The notes below the pieces were generated by a model. The model did not search any database. It saw nothing but the letters and a program-made list of their open reading frames with translations, and was not told the origin of the DNA. 64,000 nt of DNA from Thiobacillus sp. 63-78. GTDB lineage: Bacteria > Pseudomonadota > Gammaproteobacteria > Burkholderiales > Thiobacillaceae. Numbering within the stretch: the first letter of the stretch is position 1; each line of letters starts with the position of its first letter. The translations under genes and the position numbers were made by a program. Location of the stretch: contig MKWM01000007.1 in the NCBI GenBank assembly GCA_001899765.1, positions 31,486 through 95,485 on the forward strand, written 5' to 3'. This document shows, one piece after another, positions 1-7,645 of the stretch.

Positions 1-215
1 TCAACCCGGGCGAGCCAGATCCGGCCTCGCGCGTCGACGGTGGCGCTGACCGCCAGGCTGGGCTTTGCCGACGGGGCCGACGCGGCCTGTCCCTGATTCG
101 GGAGCGGCGCATGCTCATGCGACAAGGCCGTTCCCGCACTTCCCGACAACAGTAGCAAGGCGGCGGCCCGTGCCAGGTTCCTGCACCCAGCAGGAACCGT
201 GTTCATCCTATCCAT
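1..215 (-). CDS. N-terminal fragment of an exported protein (cut by the window edge)
   Basis: Reading leftwards from the ATG at 215 there is an open frame of 71 codons that runs off the window without a stop. The first ~35 residues form a typical Sec signal: a short basic start, then a hydrophobic core (AAALLLLSGSAGTALSHEH) with a plausible cleavage after TALS-H or nearby. A low-complexity Ala/Ser/Pro linker follows, then LAVSATVDARGRIWLARV, which resembles the first blade of beta-propeller (sialidase/BNR-like) proteins, but too little is visible to assign a family. A second in-frame ATG lies at 206. The gene is separated from folP by about 180 bp, so it is probably its own transcription unit downstream of the fhc-folP operon. 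Confidence 0.55.
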   Translation of the reverse strand, partial: MDRMNTVPAGCRNLARAAALLLLSGSAGTALSHEHAPLPNQGQAASAPSAKPSLAVSATVDARGRIWLARV

Positions 216-398
216 CTTGACGCCTCTCGCCCCCTGGCCGGATAGGCCACGAGGCGCGGTCATGCCGCCGCGCCGTCCTGGCAATCCGTGCCGGCCCTGC
301 AAAAACATTCAGACAATTTATTTGTTTCTATATTCGGTCGAGTGTACGGTTCGTGGCGTGCCGCGACAATGTGGCAAATTGCCGCAGCGTCGCGGAAG

Positions 399-1232
399 TC
401 ATGGCCGGGGTTCAACCCCCAGTGCATGCAGGACTTTCAGGGCATCGACCGTGGCCGCGACGTCGTGGACGCGTACGATCGCTGCGCCCTTCATCACGGC
501 CAGCGTGGCCGCGGTGATGCTGGCGACCAGCCGTTCGGGCGCCGGCCGGCCGGTGAGCGTGCCGAACAATGATTTTCGCGAGATGCCTACCAGGGTGGGC
601 GCCGCCCGGGTAAATCGTTCCAGCGCCTGGAACAGGGCGATGTTGTGCGCGGGTGTCTTGCCGAAGCCGAAACCGGGGTCCCACAACAGCCGCTCACGGC
701 CAATGCCCGCCTGCATCGCTGCCTCCGTGCGCAACTGCAGATACGCCAGCACCTCTTCCACCACATCGCCGTAGCGCGGCTGCTGCTGCATGGTCTGCGG
801 CGTACCCTGCATATGCATCAGGCAGACCCCGCATTGCGAGGCCGCCACGACCTCGAGCGCACCGGGCGCACGCAAGGCGTTGACGTCATTGATCATGTCG
901 GCCCCCGCGTGCAGGGCAGCCGCCATCACCGGCGTCTTCATGGTGTCGATCGACAATGCGGCGCCGCAGTCGCGCAGGCCGGCCAGCACTGGCAGCACCC
1001 GGTCCAGTTCTGCGCCGGTTTCCACCGCCGCCGCACCCGGCCGGGTGGACTCCCCGCCGATATCGAGAATGTCGGCGCCTTCTTCGCGCAGACGCAGCCC
1101 ATGTTCAATGGCACGCTCGCGGGCGGCATAAAGCCCGCCGTCGGAAAAGGAGTCAGGCGTCGCGTTGACGATTCCCATGACCAGGGGGCGCGTCAGCGGG
1201 AACTGGAAACGGCCGCAAATGAAAGCAGTCAC
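399..1232 (-). CDS. folP: Dihydropteroate synthase (FolP)
   Basis: Joins 6-hydroxymethyl-7,8-dihydropterin diphosphate to p-aminobenzoate to give dihydropteroate in cytoplasmic folate synthesis. The 277-residue product carries the whole family signature set: GIVNATPDSFSDGG near the N-terminus, DIGGESTRPGA, SIDTMK, MINDVNAL, DPGFGFGKT, VGISRKS and a C-terminal VRVHDVA. I start at the GTG at 1232, whose GTGA overlaps the stop of the preceding phosphatase gene; the longer open frame to 1280 would only read antisense-like sequence inside that gene. It is the last gene of the operon fhcB-A-D-C-phosphatase-folP. Placing a folate gene in a tetrahydromethanopterin operon is notable because H4MPT synthesis needs a related but different condensation, probably done by the DHPS-like protein at 50378-51784. 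Function as true FolP is well supported by motifs. Confidence 0.93.
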   Translation of the reverse strand: MTAFICGRFQFPLTRPLVMGIVNATPDSFSDGGLYAARERAIEHGLRLREEGADILDIGGESTRPGAAAVETGAELDRVLPVLAGLRDCGAALSIDTMKTPVMAAALHAGADMINDVNALRAPGALEVVAASQCGVCLMHMQGTPQTMQQQPRYGDVVEEVLAYLQLRTEAAMQAGIGRERLLWDPGFGFGKTPAHNIALFQALERFTRAAPTLVGISRKSLFGTLTGRPAPERLVASITAATLAVMKGAAIVRVHDVAATVDALKVLHALGVEPRP

Positions 1233-1768
1233 GCAGACTCGAATTCCAGCACTTCGCAGTGTTCCACCCAGACCGACCACATCTCGGGCAGGCTCAGTTC
1301 GCGGAAATGTCCCGTGACGGCCTGCAGGACTTCGTGATGCGCCACGACCAGTACCGTGGACGTGTCGTCATGTTCGATCTCTTCCAGGAAATCGTGCACG
1401 CGTCCGACCATTTCCACATAGGACTCGCCCGCAGGCGCCTTCCACGAAAAAGGATCGGCCGCGCGGCGCATGGCGGACAGATAATTCGCAACCGGCTTGC
1501 CTTCGTAGCCGGTGTTGCGGTCATCGAGCCGCCCATCCACATAAACGTCGGCGCCATGCGAGGCGTTGACGATGGCTGCGGTTTCGCGGGCACGCGTCAG
1601 ACGCGACACATAGACGCGCCGGATCGGCACGTTTCGCAAACGTTGTGCGGCGGCCGCAGCCTGCAGCCGCCCTTTCGGCGTCAGCGGAACCGGCACCGCC
1701 GGATCGGCGTTACACAGGCCACGCAGGTTGTATTCGGATTCGCCGTGCCGCAGAAAGACCATTCTCAT
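1229..1768 (-). CDS. Histidine phosphatase superfamily protein (phosphoglycerate-mutase-like)
   Basis: A 179-residue single-domain protein with the phosphohistidine motif RHGES at residues 7-11 (His8 is the expected nucleophile), SRLTRARETA (second arginine) near residue 60 and the late VVAHHEVLQA motif that supplies the second catalytic histidine. Family members remove phosphate from small molecules or proteins; the substrate cannot be read from sequence. It overlaps fhcC by ATGA upstream and folP by GTGA downstream, so it is translationally coupled between a C1-transfer gene and a pterin gene. That position makes a phosphorylated pterin or C1-cofactor intermediate an attractive but unproven substrate. 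A housekeeping phosphoglycerate mutase is less likely, because the protein is shorter than GpmA. Confidence 0.85.
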   Translation of the reverse strand: MRMVFLRHGESEYNLRGLCNADPAVPVPLTPKGRLQAAAAAQRLRNVPIRRVYVSRLTRARETAAIVNASHGADVYVDGRLDDRNTGYEGKPVANYLSAMRRAADPFSWKAPAGESYVEMVGRVHDFLEEIEHDDTSTVLVVAHHEVLQAVTGHFRELSLPEMWSVWVEHCEVLEFESA

Positions 1769-2565
1769 GCCAGGACCAGAATTTCCCCTTTGCCGCCGAA
1801 GGCCAGATCACCCATGTAACGATACGCGTGCGTGGTGGCCGGCAGCAGGCCGGGAAGGAGACTTTCCGTATGCCGATGCAGCAGTCCCAGGTAGCTCAGA
1901 TCCACCCGGCCGGAATCGTTGAAGCTGGATGGAAGGGATTCGGGCCGGCGGCCCAGGATCAGGCTTCCGCGTCGCAGGCCGGATCCTGGCTGACTGCCGC
2001 AACCGCCCGCCACCACGAGGGTGCCGGCCAGAAGGCGTGCGCCGCAGGCGTCGCCCGCCCGGCCGCGAACCAGAATCAGGCCGCGCCGCATGCGGTCGCC
2101 GAGCCGGTCGCCGACATCGCCTTCGACCGCGACCACGCCGCCTGCCATGCCGGCGCGATCGCCGATCAAGGCCGCGCCGAGCCAGTCGCCGGCGTTGCCG
2201 CGGATGCGCAGCAGGCCGCCTTTCATGCCGTTGGCGGCCCCCTCTCCGGCATCGCCCCGGATATCGATCTCACCACCGGTCATTGCCTGCGCGGCGTAAT
2301 GCCCGGCCGGCCCGTCGATGCGAAGCTTGCCCGTGCGCATGCCTTGGCCCAGGTAATCGAGGCGATCGCTATCGGTGCGGATCACCAGCATGCCGGTTTC
2401 ATCCGGCGTCACGTCGAACAGATCGTCCAGCATCAGGGGGCTTCCTGCGAGATGGACGATCTGCTTGCCGATATCCTCCGTACGCCGCCCGGCAAGGGTT
2501 TCCGGCAGGATGCCGGTCATGTCGACACGCCCGTTCGGCACGCTGCGCAAGGTCAGTGTCGTCAT
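1765..2565 (-). CDS. fhcC: Formyltransferase/hydrolase complex subunit C (FhcC)
   Basis: 266 residues, related to subunit C of archaeal formylmethanofuran dehydrogenase. From about residue 70 on it is built of glycine-rich repeats of the form GGxxxIxGDAGxxxGxxMxGG (for example GGEIDIRGDAGEGAANGMKG), the parallel beta-helix shared with the glutamate synthase C-terminal domain (GXGXG). In methylotrophic bacteria FhcABCD carries the formyl group from H4MPT to methylofuran and hydrolyses it to formate; FhcC is a structural partner of FhcA and FhcB. The start at 2565 sits in an ATGA overlap with the fhcD stop. The open frame continues upstream to 3288, but that part lies inside fhcD and is not coding. 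Confidence 0.95.
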   Translation of the reverse strand: MTTLTLRSVPNGRVDMTGILPETLAGRRTEDIGKQIVHLAGSPLMLDDLFDVTPDETGMLVIRTDSDRLDYLGQGMRTGKLRIDGPAGHYAAQAMTGGEIDIRGDAGEGAANGMKGGLLRIRGNAGDWLGAALIGDRAGMAGGVVAVEGDVGDRLGDRMRRGLILVRGRAGDACGARLLAGTLVVAGGCGSQPGSGLRRGSLILGRRPESLPSSFNDSGRVDLSYLGLLHRHTESLLPGLLPATTHAYRYMGDLAFGGKGEILVLA

Positions 2566-3458
2566 GCCAGGATCTCCCGCAGTCGATAGTGGAACTGGCC
2601 CAGCTTGCCGCCATAGTTGCCGGCCGACAGGCGCACGATGCCGCCTGCCGCGCCGATCCCGCACACGGCATCCATGCCGGCCTTCATCGCCACGCGCATG
2701 TCGGCGTCGGTGACGGCATCGATCACGATCTCGAGTACGGCGTCCGTATCCGGAGTGAGTTCGGTTTTCGCCACGCCGCGCAGGGTCGGGCAGAAGGCAT
2801 CGTTGGTGGAGGCGGGCAGCGCCTTGTATTTGGAGCCGACCTTGGAGCCCGAGCGGACCACGCCGCCCGGAAACGGTGCGATCGCACCGGGCACACGCGC
2901 AATGGCGTCCACCGCGGCTTCGCAGGCGGCCAGCGCCTGGCCGCGCGAACGCGCCAGAACCAGGAAATTGCCGCCACCGACCGAACGCAGCAGGCCGGTC
3001 GATTCTTCGGCCAGAAACTCGCCGTCCATCACCGGTATGCGCCAGTAACGCCGGCCGGCAATGAGCTTCGACATCTGCCAGCCGTCGCCGAAATAGCGCA
3101 GATTCTTGCCCAATGGCAACGACTCTTCGCCTTCGCAGCCGGCAAACACGGCTGTGGTGGGGCAGGTCAGCACGCACTGGCCGACACGTCGTTCCAGCTG
3201 TTTGGCCAGTTCCTTGGTGGAGACCGCGAACAGCAGTCCGGCCACGCCGGGGCGACCGTCCGGCGTGTCGGCCGGCGACAGTTCGCACTCGATGGCCGCT
3301 TCGCAGCCGCAGGCGATGACCGAGGTGGCAAAGCCGAAGGCGGCGTTGGCCGCGTGCCTAGCCCAGGTCAGGTTGTCCGCGGTGATGACGATGCGGGTCG
3401 CCTTCATGCCGAAGGCTTCCGCATAGGTATCGTCGATGAATACGCCGTTGATGATCAC
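2562..3458 (-). CDS. fhcD: Formylmethanofuran:H4MPT formyltransferase (FhcD)
   Basis: 298 residues, the length of archaeal Ftr. It starts IINGVFIDDTYAEAFGMKATR, the classic Ftr N-terminus, and continues with family blocks such as TSVIACGCEA, GGGNFLVLARSRGQAL, PFPGGVVRSGSKVGSKYK and the C-terminal SAGNYGGKLGQFHY. It moves the formyl group between 5-formyl-H4MPT and methylofuran within the Fhc complex. I choose the GTG at 3458: it has a strong Shine-Dalgarno sequence (GGAGGAAG, 3461-3468) 2 nt in front, and its GTGA overlaps the fhcA stop. The ORF could extend to a codon at 3476, but that would add six residues not seen in the family. Confidence 0.96.
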   Translation of the reverse strand: MIINGVFIDDTYAEAFGMKATRIVITADNLTWARHAANAAFGFATSVIACGCEAAIECELSPADTPDGRPGVAGLLFAVSTKELAKQLERRVGQCVLTCPTTAVFAGCEGEESLPLGKNLRYFGDGWQMSKLIAGRRYWRIPVMDGEFLAEESTGLLRSVGGGNFLVLARSRGQALAACEAAVDAIARVPGAIAPFPGGVVRSGSKVGSKYKALPASTNDAFCPTLRGVAKTELTPDTDAVLEIVIDAVTDADMRVAMKAGMDAVCGIGAAGGIVRLSAGNYGGKLGQFHYRLREILA

Positions 3459-5119
3459 GCCTTCCTCCCCTTGCACGTATGGGGGATCAGCTTGCTGGCG
3501 CCGCAGGTGCAGATTTCATCGTCGCTCAGGCGGACGTTTTCCATCCTGACGGTCATGTAACGATCGAAATATTCCTTCAGGGGTTTCTCGATGCCCTTGT
3601 CGTACTCGGGCTTCACCGCATGCAGCGCGCCGTTGACCACGTTCACCACTTTGCCGTCGCGCACGATGAGCTGTCCGTCCTTGAACACATACTCGGGTTT
3701 CGCGAACATCGCTTCACGGTCGGCGTCGTCGCGATAGACCACGATGTCGGCCGCGGCCCCTGCGCCCAGATGGCCGCGATCGGTCAGGCCAAGGGAACGC
3801 GCCGGCGCCGCGCGCGACATGATCGCAATCTCGTAGAGGGTGTATTCCCGGTCCAGGCTGCGCAACTGGCTGTGGGCGGCGGCCTCGGCGTTGATCTCGT
3901 CCAGCTTCGAATTGCGGAAGCGCTTGTCCATCAACAGGCGGATCAGGTGCGGATAGCTGGTGAAAGGCGCGCCGTTGGGATGATCGGTGGTGAGGAAGAT
4001 GCGCCAGGGATCGCGCACCCGCAGGAACAGTTCGAGGCCGATCGCCCATTGCAGCGCGTTGACAAAATTCTTGTCGCGGTACTTGAACGGCACCACGCCG
4101 CAGCCCGAATCGCATTCGATGTCCATGACCACCCACTTGTCCGGACTGGCATGGCGATGGTTGCCGTACTGTTTCATGCTGTCGCCCGAGACGGTTACCG
4201 TCTGGCCAAACAGGACCTGTCCCACATCGGACGACACGTTGGTCATGCGATTGAGGGCATCGGCGATGCGCTCGGCCTCCGAGGAAAACTTGCGCTCGCC
4301 TTCGGTGCCGTAACTATGAAACTGAATGTGCGTCAGATGGATGGGCAGGCCCTCCGCCGCGGCCATGGTGGCCAGGGTGGTGTCGGCATTGCCGGGAACC
4401 CCCAGATTGCTGGCGTGCACATGCAGCGGATGCGCCACGCCCAGGTCGTGCACGGCGCGCGCCAGCGCCTGCACCACCTGTCGGGGCGTCACGCGGTAAT
4501 GGGGGTGAGCTTCGTCGATATCCAGGCTGCGGGTATTGAACTTGAAGGCGGAGATGCCGCCCGGGTTCACGACCTTGATGGCCATGGCCTGGCTCGCGTC
4601 CAGCGTCCAGCCCACATAGTCGTTGATCAGGCGCTGATCCGCGCCGCTGGCCAGCATGCGCAGGAAAAAGTCGTCGCTGCCGAGCATGGCGTAGGCGCCC
4701 TTGTCCACCATGGGGATATCGCCCATCTCGAGGTGGGTATGACGCGCATTGATGGGCTGCATGGCGGGTTCGAAGCAGGCGGTATAGCCCATTTCGGCAT
4801 AGCGGTAGCCGGTGGTCCAGGTGGAGGGCGCGGCGTGGCCGCAGCCGGCATGCATGCCGCCCATGGCCGGTACCGGATCGGCGCGATGATCCTCCGGCAG
4901 CAGGGCGCGGGCGATGTTCATCTTGCCGCCGCCAATGTGCGTATGCAGGTCGATGGCGCCCCCCATCACCACGCGGCCGGCGAGATCGATCTCGCGATCG
5001 ATCCGCGCATCCGGCCCGGGCGTGGCGACGATGCGGCCGCCCTCGACATAAAGATCGCGAACCTCGCCGTCGATTCCGTTCGCGGGGTCGTAGATCCGGC
5101 CGTTCTTAAGCCGCAGCAT
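3455..5119 (-). CDS. fhcA: Formyltransferase/hydrolase complex subunit A (FhcA)
   Basis: 554-residue amidohydrolase-fold protein related to FmdA/FwdA. It shows metal-site motifs expected for the binuclear centre: DLHTHIGGG (HxH), a lysine in AFKFNTRS or nearby that can be carboxylated, LHVHASN, LTHIQFHSYG and FLTTDHPNGAP with the catalytic aspartate. In the bacterial complex FhcA hydrolyses formyl-methylofuran to formate. A C-terminal ICTCGASKLIPHTCKGRK tail is cysteine-rich. A good ribosome site (GGGAGGTG) precedes the ATG at 5119; the start overlaps the end of fhcB by 14 bp and the stop overlaps fhcD. Confidence 0.96.
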   Translation of the reverse strand: MLRLKNGRIYDPANGIDGEVRDLYVEGGRIVATPGPDARIDREIDLAGRVVMGGAIDLHTHIGGGKMNIARALLPEDHRADPVPAMGGMHAGCGHAAPSTWTTGYRYAEMGYTACFEPAMQPINARHTHLEMGDIPMVDKGAYAMLGSDDFFLRMLASGADQRLINDYVGWTLDASQAMAIKVVNPGGISAFKFNTRSLDIDEAHPHYRVTPRQVVQALARAVHDLGVAHPLHVHASNLGVPGNADTTLATMAAAEGLPIHLTHIQFHSYGTEGERKFSSEAERIADALNRMTNVSSDVGQVLFGQTVTVSGDSMKQYGNHRHASPDKWVVMDIECDSGCGVVPFKYRDKNFVNALQWAIGLELFLRVRDPWRIFLTTDHPNGAPFTSYPHLIRLLMDKRFRNSKLDEINAEAAAHSQLRSLDREYTLYEIAIMSRAAPARSLGLTDRGHLGAGAAADIVVYRDDADREAMFAKPEYVFKDGQLIVRDGKVVNVVNGALHAVKPEYDKGIEKPLKEYFDRYMTVRMENVRLSDDEICTCGASKLIPHTCKGRKA

Positions 5120-6380
5120 GATTCACCTCCCCCTGGATGATGGCAAGGACCTGGGCCACGCCCGGCAGGCTGGAAGGCGCGGGCGCCGTCAAGGGCAGCG
5201 CCACCACCGCATCCATGCGATGCAGGAAACCCGCATGCTGTACGCCCGGCACGGCCACCGGGATAAACACATCCGGCGCCCGGGCAAACCGCATGTCGGC
5301 CCGTCCCAGCACCACGCTCGGGCAATCCGCGGCAGGCGGCGTTCGATCCGGATCGAACGCCGAGATCCAGAGCAGCGCGTCCACCTCGCCGGTCTTCAGC
5401 AGGCGATCCGTACCGAACAGCAACGGCTCGTAGCGCGGACCGGCAATCTCATAAGCGGTGCGCAGGGGATAGCCGGTCTGCCAGGTACAGGTCTGCGCGG
5501 CCGAGGTATCGCCATCGTTGCCGCCCAGAGGCAGACCTGACCAGCGTGTCGCCTGGTTGAGGGCCTTGACCAGATTCACGGCCGACTCGATGGTCAGGTC
5601 GGCGTGCGGGAAATCGAGTTCCGCCGCGTTCCAGACCAGCACGCCATAGCGCGCTGCGCGCATGTCAGCCAGCAGGGCTTCGACCTGTGCGGCCGGCACG
5701 CCCGCCACGTCTGCCGCAACGTCGGTGGACGTTCCCGCCAACCGGGCGCGCATGACGGCGAACAGTTCGCCCAGACGGTCCGCGTCGACCGCGAGGGACG
5801 AGACGGATACGCCGTCCATCACGGGAATGGACGCTGCCGGTCCGCCCAGCACCACGATCTTGCGCGTCAACTCGCCAAACTGGGAGGCCGGGGCGATGCA
5901 ACGTTCGAAGAACCGCGGATAACGCGAGGCATCCGTGCCGGCCAGGACAATCAGGTCGGCACGATTGCGCACTTCGGACAGGGTGGTCGTCATCCAGCCC
6001 CCATTCTGGAAAGCCTGCCAGTTGCGGAACTGCGCGGCGCCATGCATGTGATCGACCACGCCGCCCAGTTTTTCCGCCAGCAACAGGGCTGCACGGTGGC
6101 CCGTGACGTCGCATCCCAGCCCGCCGATCAGCGGACGGCGCGCACCCGACAGGAGAATGGCCGCCGACCGGCAGGCCTCATCGAGGCTGACCGGCAAGCC
6201 GGCGATCAGCGCCTGCCCCTGATCGGGCACGGCAAACAGGCGCGATGCGCGGGGGCACGCCGGACGCTCGAGCCGGACGCCCTCCTCCGCGCGCGACACT
6301 TCCAGATCGTCACAAAGCAAACCGCAAAAAGGACAGCAAATCGAAGGACTGGACACTGGGACGGGATTCAGGAAAACCAA
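5106..6380 (-). CDS. fhcB: Formyltransferase/hydrolase complex subunit B (FhcB)
   Basis: About 424 residues, related to the molybdopterin/tungstopterin subunit FmdB/FwdB but of the short bacterial type. It begins with CCPFCGLLCDDLEV and carries blocks such as IGGLGCDVTGHRA and DLIVLAGTDASRYPRFFERC. In the bacterial complex this subunit no longer catalyses redox chemistry and is thought to help hold methylofuran. First gene of the operon. The start is uncertain: the only upstream in-frame option before a stop is TTG at 6380, and GTG at 6356 is also possible. A predicted sigma-54 promoter at 6395-6410 would begin transcription near 6384, leaving almost no leader for the TTG start and about 28 nt for the GTG start, which favours GTG. 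Neither has a clear Shine-Dalgarno sequence. Confidence 0.93.
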   Translation of the reverse strand: MVFLNPVPVSSPSICCPFCGLLCDDLEVSRAEEGVRLERPACPRASRLFAVPDQGQALIAGLPVSLDEACRSAAILLSGARRPLIGGLGCDVTGHRAALLLAEKLGGVVDHMHGAAQFRNWQAFQNGGWMTTTLSEVRNRADLIVLAGTDASRYPRFFERCIAPASQFGELTRKIVVLGGPAASIPVMDGVSVSSLAVDADRLGELFAVMRARLAGTSTDVAADVAGVPAAQVEALLADMRAARYGVLVWNAAELDFPHADLTIESAVNLVKALNQATRWSGLPLGGNDGDTSAAQTCTWQTGYPLRTAYEIAGPRYEPLLFGTDRLLKTGEVDALLWISAFDPDRTPPAADCPSVVLGRADMRFARAPDVFIPVAVPGVQHAGFLHRMDAVVALPLTAPAPSSLPGVAQVLAIIQGEVNHAAA

Positions 6381-6394
6381 AGTGGATTGAATTT

Positions 6395-6410
6395 AGCATG
6401 ATTCATGCCA
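6395..6410 (-). promoter_or_regulatory. Candidate sigma-54 promoter of the fhcB-A-D-C operon
   Basis: On the minus strand this reads TGGCATGAATCATGCT: GG and GC separated by exactly 10 nt, with the -24 element TGGCAT close to consensus TGGCAC and -12 element ATGCT (consensus TTGCW). Transcription would start near 6384, just ahead of fhcB. A palindrome at 6512-6526 lies about 135 bp upstream, where an activator site is expected. Confidence 0.5.
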
Positions 6411-6511
6411 CGTACATCGCAACGGTTGCTATGTATCTGGCCAGAAGGTAATTTCCGGTGGCGCACGCGCGCTTCGCAGGTAAAAGCTGTCACACGACCG
6501 AAGCGGGCGAC

Positions 6512-6526
6512 GTGACAGTCTGTCAC
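6512..6526. promoter_or_regulatory. Palindromic operator GTGACAG-T-CTGTCAC between two divergent operons
   Basis: A perfect 7-bp inverted repeat with a 1-bp centre. A further half-site CTGTCAC lies at 6487-6493. It stands between the two outward-facing sigma-54-type promoters for fhcB and mptG, about 135 and 90 bp from their inferred start points. The core GACA-N3-TGTC recurs at 63730-63740 in front of the fds operon, and the shorter core ACA-N3-TGT recurs at 54967-54975. I infer an upstream activator sequence for the regulator at 52833-54812. Confidence 0.55.
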
Positions 6527-6581
6527 TTCGCCACTCTGAGCATGTCAGGCTAGACGATTGATTATGTATACCTTTTTAGAT

Positions 6582-6597
6582 TGGTACAGTAATTGCT
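6582..6597 (+). promoter_or_regulatory. Candidate sigma-54 promoter of the mptG-mtdB-mch-fae operon
   Basis: Reads TGGTACAGTAATTGCT, with GG (6583-6584) and GC (6595-6596) spaced by 10 nt; the -12 element TTGCT followed by TT is perfect consensus and the -24 element TGGTAC has one change. The inferred start near 6608 leaves a leader of about 28 nt before the ATG at 6637. Confidence 0.6.
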
Positions 6598-6636
6598 TTA
6601 AAATCTTCATCACGCTTTGCACCATTTTATATACAC

Positions 6637-7623
6637 ATGTCGCCTACCACTACGATCAGTGTCACCGTACGCGCCTCCGCCCGACTGCACATGGGGTTTC
6701 TCGACCTCAATGGCGGACTGGGACGGCGTTTCGGCAGCCTGGGCCTGTCGCTGGATGAACTGGCCACGACGCTGACCGCCTTTCCGGCCGGGCAGGTCTC
6801 GGCCGAAGGTCCGCAATCCGACCGGGCGGGCGCTTACGCGCGTCAGTCGCTCACGGCCCTGGGCATCGCGGACGGCGCACATATCCAGATTCATCAGGCC
6901 ATCCCCGATCACGCCGGGCTCGGTTCGGGTACCCAGCTTGCCCTGGCCGTCGGGACGGCGCTTGCACGACTGTATGAAGTGGACTGGCCTGTCAGCGACA
7001 TGGCGAGAGAGATGAACCGGGGCGCGCGTTCCGGTATCGGTCTGGGCCTGTTCACCCAGGGCGGGTTCGTGGTGGATGGCGGACGCCGGGACGAAGGCGA
7101 TCCCCCCCCGGTGATCTCGCGTATCGAGTTTCCCGCGCAGTGGCGAGTCATCCTGGTCCTGGACAAGACTTACAAGGGCTTGCATGGCGAACAGGAAAAA
7201 CAGGCATTTGCCGCCCTGCCCCGGTTTCCCGAGGCGCAGGCCGCGCAACTGTGCCGGCTCGCGCTGATGCAGGCCATGCCGTCCCTGGCCGAGCAGGACC
7301 TGCCCGGATTCGGCGCCGCCATCCAGGCCATCCAGCAGACGGTGGGCGACCATTTCAAGCCGGCCCAGGGCGGGCGGTTCGCCAGCCATCGCGTGGCCAG
7401 CGCATTGACCTGGCTGGAGCGCAATGGCGCCAGCGGTGTCGGACAAAGTTCATGGGGGCCTACTGGTTTTGCACTGATCGACTCGGAGATCCGGGCACGT
7501 TCTCTGGCACGTGCCGCGGCTGGCGATTTCGCTACCGAAGGACTGGAATTCATGGTGTGCTCCGGCCGCAACCGCGGCGCGGAAATCCGCACCGAAGCGT
7601 ATCGGGCCCAGGCGCATTCCTGA
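6637..7623 (+). CDS. mptG: Beta-ribofuranosylaminobenzene 5'-phosphate synthase (MptG-like)
   Basis: 328 residues of the GHMP-kinase-like RFAP synthase family (Orf4 of methylotroph clusters). The first committed step of H4MPT synthesis condenses p-hydroxybenzoate or p-aminobenzoate with phosphoribosyl diphosphate, releasing CO2 and diphosphate in the latter case. Visible marks are the N-terminal ASARLHMGFLDLNG and the GHMP glycine loop IPDHAGLGSGTQLALAVG, then MNRGARSGIGLGLFTQGGFV and the C-terminal GASGVGQSSWGPTGFAL. It starts at ATG 6637, with no clear ribosome site, and opens the plus-strand cluster, divergent from fhcB. The pabB gene at 17129 in the same cluster could supply p-aminobenzoate. 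Confidence 0.93.
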   Translation: MSPTTTISVTVRASARLHMGFLDLNGGLGRRFGSLGLSLDELATTLTAFPAGQVSAEGPQSDRAGAYARQSLTALGIADGAHIQIHQAIPDHAGLGSGTQLALAVGTALARLYEVDWPVSDMAREMNRGARSGIGLGLFTQGGFVVDGGRRDEGDPPPVISRIEFPAQWRVILVLDKTYKGLHGEQEKQAFAALPRFPEAQAAQLCRLALMQAMPSLAEQDLPGFGAAIQAIQQTVGDHFKPAQGGRFASHRVASALTWLERNGASGVGQSSWGPTGFALIDSEIRARSLARAAAGDFATEGLEFMVCSGRNRGAEIRTEAYRAQAHS

Positions 7624-7645
7624 TCACAACCGCTGGAGAAAAACA

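Noticed and set aside
1929..3560. A 543-codon plus-strand frame across fhcC and fhcD
   Set aside because: Arg/Pro-rich shadow; two family-complete genes lie on the other strand.
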